Positions 60,665-64,000 of a DNA stretch of 64,000 bases are shown here, in pieces. Positions within the stretch are counted from its first letter, which is position 1. Every line of letters starts with the position of its first letter. Where the stretch lies: assembly GCA_965242795.1 (NCBI GenBank), contig OZ251505.1, positions 4,092,001 through 4,156,000 on the forward strand, given 5' to 3'. The notes beneath the pieces were generated by a model that saw nothing but the letters and a program-made list of their open reading frames with translations, had not been told where the DNA came from and searched no databases. Source of the DNA: Bin18 sp965242795. Its GTDB lineage: Bacteria; Desulfobacterota; Binatia; Bin18. Made by a program: the position numbers and the translations under genes.

Positions 60665-63241
60665 TCACAGTCCAGACGATGGGAGAATGTAATCCTTCAC
60701 GTATTCCGGCACCAACGCCCGATACCGCTCCGGCACCGCACGATACTCCCGGGTCGTGAAGGCCGGGTCGGTCGCCAACTGCGCGAACTGCCGGCGGTCG
60801 ATGATGGCGCGGACGCGGTCGTTGCCGACGTACGCCTTGAAGTAGGTCTTGAGGGCCGAGACGGATTTCGGGTGCGGGGGCGCGTGGTCGGCCACGAATT
60901 TGGCGAATTCCTCTTCCAGAAGCTCGTCCTTGGACTTGAAGCGCGGGATGAGGTCGAAGACCTTCTCCAGGATTTCGCGCAGACTCACGCGGCGGTCCAC
61001 GGCCACCGCACCGCGCAGCTTGGCGAGGGTGTAGTAGTCCTCGGGCTTGTCGAAGACTTCGCGCTGCACGTAGTCGATGACCCGGTCCCACTGGCCGGCG
61101 CGCACCGCAGCGGCGATGGTCTCGTCCGCGCGCACCGTGTCCGCGAAGCGGTCGAACAACATCCGGTCGATCTTCATGCCCTCCGCGCCGATGACCTGTT
61201 CCTTGCGGAGGGTCAGCGTGTCGGGTCCCAGGTGCTCGTAGTCGCCGGTGTATTCCACCGGCTCGGCCACGGGGTCGCGGCGTTTGCCCGACCGCGGGCG
61301 CGGGAGCTTCAGCACCTCGTCGTAGTCGAACTCGGTCTCGAAGTATTCGCAGTTGCCGAAGAAGTCGAACAGCTTGAACGCCGTCTTGTGCGGTTCGGCG
61401 ACCGTGGCTTTCAGGTCGGCGTCCAGGATCTGGTCGCGGAAATCGTGCCGGCGGGTGCCGCGGCCCTTGATCTGCACGAAATCGGTCGGCGAGAAGATGG
61501 GCCGGAACAGGCCCAGATTCAGGATGTCGGTGCAGTCGTAGCCGGTCGTCATCATGCCGACGGTCACGCAGACGCGCGCCTTGCTCGTCCGGTACGCGGG
61601 CAGAACGTTGCCCGCCCCGAGCAGGCGGTTGTTGGCGAAGTTGACGGTGAACTGCTGGGCGTCCGGCACCTGCGACGTGACCTGGACCGCGAAGTCGGAC
61701 CGGTACGTTCCGGGAAACAGGCGGTCGGCCATCCGGTTGAAGATCTGCGTCAGCGTGGCCGCATGCTGCTGGCTGACCGCGAAGACGATGGACTTGCCGA
61801 CCTCGCCGCTCACCGGGTCGCGCAGCGCGTGTGCGAGAAAGGTCCGGCAGAACAGGCGGTTGGTGGCGTCGGAGAAGAAGCGTTTCTCGAAAGCGCGCTT
61901 CCGGTAGGTCTCCTCCTGATCCTCGCCGGCGGTGTCGGTGAACGCCACGACGAACCCCTCTTCGGAGAGGAGTTGGGTGGTCACGTCGGTACGCGCGTCG
62001 ATCACGGTCGGGTTGATGAGAAAGCCGTCGCGCACCCCGTCGAGCAGCGAATAGCGGAAGGTCGGCTGCCCGCTTTCGCAGCCGAAGGTGCGATACGTGT
62101 CGAGCAGCAAGCGGCGTTCGGCGTCGCGCTGCGAGTTCCCGGCCCGTGTCCCGCGGCCGGTCTCCGCCGTGGGCTCTTCCTGCCCGTCGGGCACCGGCCA
62201 CGGACCGCTGCCCTTCAGATAGTCGCGCGGCGTAGCGGTCAGACCCAGCTTGGAGCCCACGAAATAGTCGAAGACCGCGCGGGCGTTGCCGCCGATGGAG
62301 CGGTGCGCTTCGTCGGAGATGACCAGGTCGAAGTCCGTGGGCGAGAACAGCCGCCGGTATTTGTTGTCGAACAGCAGGGATTGGACGGTCGTGACGACGA
62401 TCTCGGCGCGGCGCCAGTCGTCCCGCTTCTCCTTGTACACGACGGTCGTGAAGTCCGCGCTGAGCAGCGCGGTGAAGACCTTGCCGGCCTGCTCCTCCAA
62501 TTCCAGCCGGTCCACCAGGAACAGGACGCGCCGCGCATTGCCCGAGCGCAGGAACAGCTTGATGACCGCGGCCGCGGTGAGCGTCTTGCCGGTGCCGGTC
62601 GCCATCTCGAACAGGAAGCGGTCGTGCCCCTCGGCGACCGCGCGTTGGACCGCGTGGACGGCGTGCCGTTGGTAGGGGCGCAGAAAACGCAGCCCGTTGG
62701 TCTGGATGAAGTCCGGGCGTTCCGCGGCGTTCTTCCACGCGGCCTCGGAGGCATAGCCGGGCCGCTGGGTGCGGACGATGTAGTCGTCGTCCACCGGCTC
62801 GTCGATCAGGCGCCGCGGGTCGGGCGTGATCGCGCGGCAGGCGTCCACGGAGGCGGGCGTGGGAAACGCGGTGACGAGGTGGGGATTGCCGCGCTCCAGG
62901 TCCCAGAAGTAGTGCAGGTTGCCGTTGGAGAGCAGGACGAAACGGCAGTTCAGGGAGCGGGCGTATTTGCGGGCCTGTTCCTTGCCCGACAGCGGATTCC
63001 TGTTCTCGGCCTTGGCCTCCAGCACGATGAGCGGAAAGCCCTTGGCGTCGAGCAGCAGAAAATCGACGAAGCCTTTGGCCGCGGTGTCGAAGTCGTCGCC
63101 CAGGCCGGTGAGGTCGGCCGGCTGAAGCGTGACGCTCGGCTCCAGGCGGACGTTGGCCGGGCGGCCGCGGTCGGGGAAGAACCGCCAGCCGGCGGCTTCG
63201 AGCAGGGCGTTGATCTTGATGCGCGCCGCGGCTTCGTTCAT
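60665..63241 (-). CDS. hsdR: Type I restriction endonuclease subunit HsdR
   Basis: An 858-residue motor-nuclease. The N-terminal nuclease domain has VDFLLLDAKGFPLIVLEAKAENR (Asp...Glu-x-Lys of PD-(D/E)xK). The helicase shows Walker A ATGTGKT, DEAH box SDEAHRS and motif VI QIKGRGTRR. The C-terminal helical domain is the HsdM/S-docking type. It starts MNEAAARIKINALLEAAGW, chosen by family similarity, without a clear ribosome site. Together with the HsdM-HsdS fusion it makes a complete type I system in two polypeptides. Confidence 0.95.
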   Translation of the reverse strand: MNEAAARIKINALLEAAGWRFFPDRGRPANVRLEPSVTLQPADLTGLGDDFDTAAKGFVDFLLLDAKGFPLIVLEAKAENRNPLSGKEQARKYARSLNCRFVLLSNGNLHYFWDLERGNPHLVTAFPTPASVDACRAITPDPRRLIDEPVDDDYIVRTQRPGYASEAAWKNAAERPDFIQTNGLRFLRPYQRHAVHAVQRAVAEGHDRFLFEMATGTGKTLTAAAVIKLFLRSGNARRVLFLVDRLELEEQAGKVFTALLSADFTTVVYKEKRDDWRRAEIVVTTVQSLLFDNKYRRLFSPTDFDLVISDEAHRSIGGNARAVFDYFVGSKLGLTATPRDYLKGSGPWPVPDGQEEPTAETGRGTRAGNSQRDAERRLLLDTYRTFGCESGQPTFRYSLLDGVRDGFLINPTVIDARTDVTTQLLSEEGFVVAFTDTAGEDQEETYRKRAFEKRFFSDATNRLFCRTFLAHALRDPVSGEVGKSIVFAVSQQHAATLTQIFNRMADRLFPGTYRSDFAVQVTSQVPDAQQFTVNFANNRLLGAGNVLPAYRTSKARVCVTVGMMTTGYDCTDILNLGLFRPIFSPTDFVQIKGRGTRRHDFRDQILDADLKATVAEPHKTAFKLFDFFGNCEYFETEFDYDEVLKLPRPRSGKRRDPVAEPVEYTGDYEHLGPDTLTLRKEQVIGAEGMKIDRMLFDRFADTVRADETIAAAVRAGQWDRVIDYVQREVFDKPEDYYTLAKLRGAVAVDRRVSLREILEKVFDLIPRFKSKDELLEEEFAKFVADHAPPHPKSVSALKTYFKAYVGNDRVRAIIDRRQFAQLATDPAFTTREYRAVPERYRALVPEYVKDYILPSSGL

Positions 63242-63377
63242 GGCGGTCGGGCAGCGGAGGGCGAAACTTCCGGGCCGGAGGATCGAGCGCCGGTTCGAAA
63301 AGAACGGGGGTCTCCCCGATACGGCCCTCCCGGGTCGACCGGACGCTGAGAGGGAACCTCGGAGGAATATCTGCAGA

Positions 63378-63578
63378 CTATCGGGCGTATTTCGAGAGCA
63401 GCGCTCGAACCGCAGGAACCAGCTCGTTCGGAATTTCCATGACCGTTTGCGTCGTATCCTCGAAAGCGGCCTCGTCTTCGGCCAGCGCCTCGTCTTCGGT
63501 TTGCGATTCGTACCGTTGGATGAGCCGTTGGACCCGTTCTTCATCCCATCCGCGTGGAAACGTGTTCGCGCGTTTCAT
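63378..63578 (-). CDS. Antitoxin-like protein partnered with a DUF4258 gene
   Basis: A 66-residue acidic protein: NTFPRGWDEERVQRLIQRYESQTEDEALAEDEAAFEDTTQ, then a helical end VMEIPNELVPAVRALLSKYAR. Its start codon overlaps the DUF4258-type gene by four bases (ATGA). The acidic, partly helical composition and position downstream of a small basic RelE-like protein suggest the antitoxin of a pair. The same N-terminal domain occurs truncated at 52244. Confidence 0.75.
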   Translation of the reverse strand: MKRANTFPRGWDEERVQRLIQRYESQTEDEALAEDEAAFEDTTQTVMEIPNELVPAVRALLSKYAR

Positions 63579-63862
63579 CGTCTTTTCCTCTTGATGCGGC
63601 GCCGATAGGCGGTCAGCGGCTTCCCCTTCAGTTCGTATGCAGTGACGACGAAAACGTGGTCCGGCTCGGGATCGGGCACGTAGATCACGCGAAGATAGCG
63701 TCCGCCCCGCGTCTGTCCTATCGCAACGCGTGCGCCATTTCGTCCGGGTCTGTCTTCGCCGAATGACGTAAGAACGTCTTCGACTTCGTGCTCTTCGACC
63801 CCATGCGCATGGATGTGAGGATAGCCGGTTTCCGCGTCAACGTAAAATCGCAGGTTCGGCAT
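63575..63862 (-). CDS. DUF4258-type small protein, putative RelE/BrnT-like toxin
   Basis: A 95-residue basic protein: MPNLRFYVDAETGYPHIHAHGVEEHEVEDVL has the His-rich first half typical of DUF4258, and GGRYLRVIYVPDPEPDHVFVVTAYELKGKPLTAYRRR is the sheet-forming second half also seen in BrnT-like toxins. The start has a GGAAC stretch; a longer frame upstream is not conserved. It is coupled to the acidic protein downstream. Confidence 0.8.
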   Translation of the reverse strand: MPNLRFYVDAETGYPHIHAHGVEEHEVEDVLTSFGEDRPGRNGARVAIGQTRGGRYLRVIYVPDPEPDHVFVVTAYELKGKPLTAYRRRIKRKRR

Positions 63863-63930
63863 GTTCCGTTCCGATCTTCCGAACGTCCACTTTCGTTGCC
63901 GGCATTGCAAACGAGCAGACCCTTCGCCCG

Positions 63931-64000
63931 TCAACGCTGCGAGGACTTGAGGGCGGCGAACCAGAAGCCGGCCGCGGCCGTCAGGGCGATGCCGAACAGC
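63931..64000 (-). CDS. C-terminal end of a membrane protein (partial)
   Basis: The last 23 codons before a TGA read LFGIALTAAAGFWFAALKSSQR, a transmembrane helix with a short basic tail. Codon use is GC-rich like the chromosome. The rest lies outside the window, so no family can be given. Confidence 0.45.
   Translation of the reverse strand, partial: LFGIALTAAAGFWFAALKSSQR

Overview
This window is about 64 kb of GC-rich bacterial DNA with tightly packed genes. No rRNA, tRNA, CRISPR array or standard insertion sequence was recognised. The gene content suggests an uncultured, metabolically versatile soil or marine lineage of the Binatota / Tectomicrobia / deltaproteobacterial type. Pointers are several luciferase-like (LLM) flavin or F420 monooxygenases, hydantoinase/oxoprolinase operons, a cysteine-less thiolase-like aldolase with a DUF35 partner, and an ArsC-fold selenoprotein. 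This placement is a tentative inference from gene content. No marker phylogeny was possible.

Layout. 0-5.8 kb: acyl-CoA and aldol chemistry (acyl-CoA dehydrogenase fragment, DUF35, thiolase-like protein), small hypotheticals, SufT, an Asp-nucleophile alpha/beta hydrolase lipoprotein and a nitroreductase. 5.8-9.7 kb: a single-chain restriction-modification enzyme with an AT-rich specificity segment, plus an AT-rich unknown. 10-11.5 kb: a helix-hairpin-helix protein, a UGA-containing selenoprotein with its own SECIS-like hairpin, a zinc-ribbon protein and a 2Fe-2S ferredoxin. 11.7-20.2 kb: housekeeping genes guaB, guaA, dnaE, hflX and a CDP-alcohol phosphatidyltransferase. 20.4-29 kb: a VOC protein, a secreted LLM enzyme, the coupled bioF-bioA-bioD-bioB operon, a thioesterase, a SnoaL-like protein and an LLM enzyme. 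29.2-31.2 kb: a toxin-antitoxin cluster (HigBA, a broken nucleotidyltransferase, Phd-VapC). 32-41 kb: a five-gene hydantoinase/oxoprolinase operon on the minus strand. 41-52 kb: mixed metabolism (MIase-like, a histone-H1-like protein, MoaC, a Tat-type Fe-S aldo/keto reductase, Amt, phosphoesterase, BKACE, HisF, YiiX-like, CBS). 52-64 kb: a defence and mobile island.

The defence island is the most unusual part. It holds a truncated orphan antitoxin whose tail is written by a dispersed repeat, and a YefM/Phd-type antitoxin translationally coupled to an NYN-domain nuclease. Next come a split OLD / PARIS-like ATPase-TOPRIM pair and a 353-bp unit in which a GIY-YIG nuclease gene sits exactly between two perfect 28-bp inverted repeats. 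Then follow an AlbA_2 (Schlafen-type) protein, an HsdM-HsdS fusion, and an HsdR separated from it by a second inverted-repeat-bounded cassette carrying a four-helix-bundle gene. A DUF4258-type toxin-antitoxin pair closes the island.

Several families of short dispersed palindromic repeats occupy most intergenic spaces: the TTCGACAAGCTCAGG type, the GTAGGTCGGATT type, the GTAGGGGCA type, the TTCCTGCGAAAGCAGG type and the TTGTGGATTGTGG type. Some of them supply codons or ribosome-binding sites to neighbouring genes.
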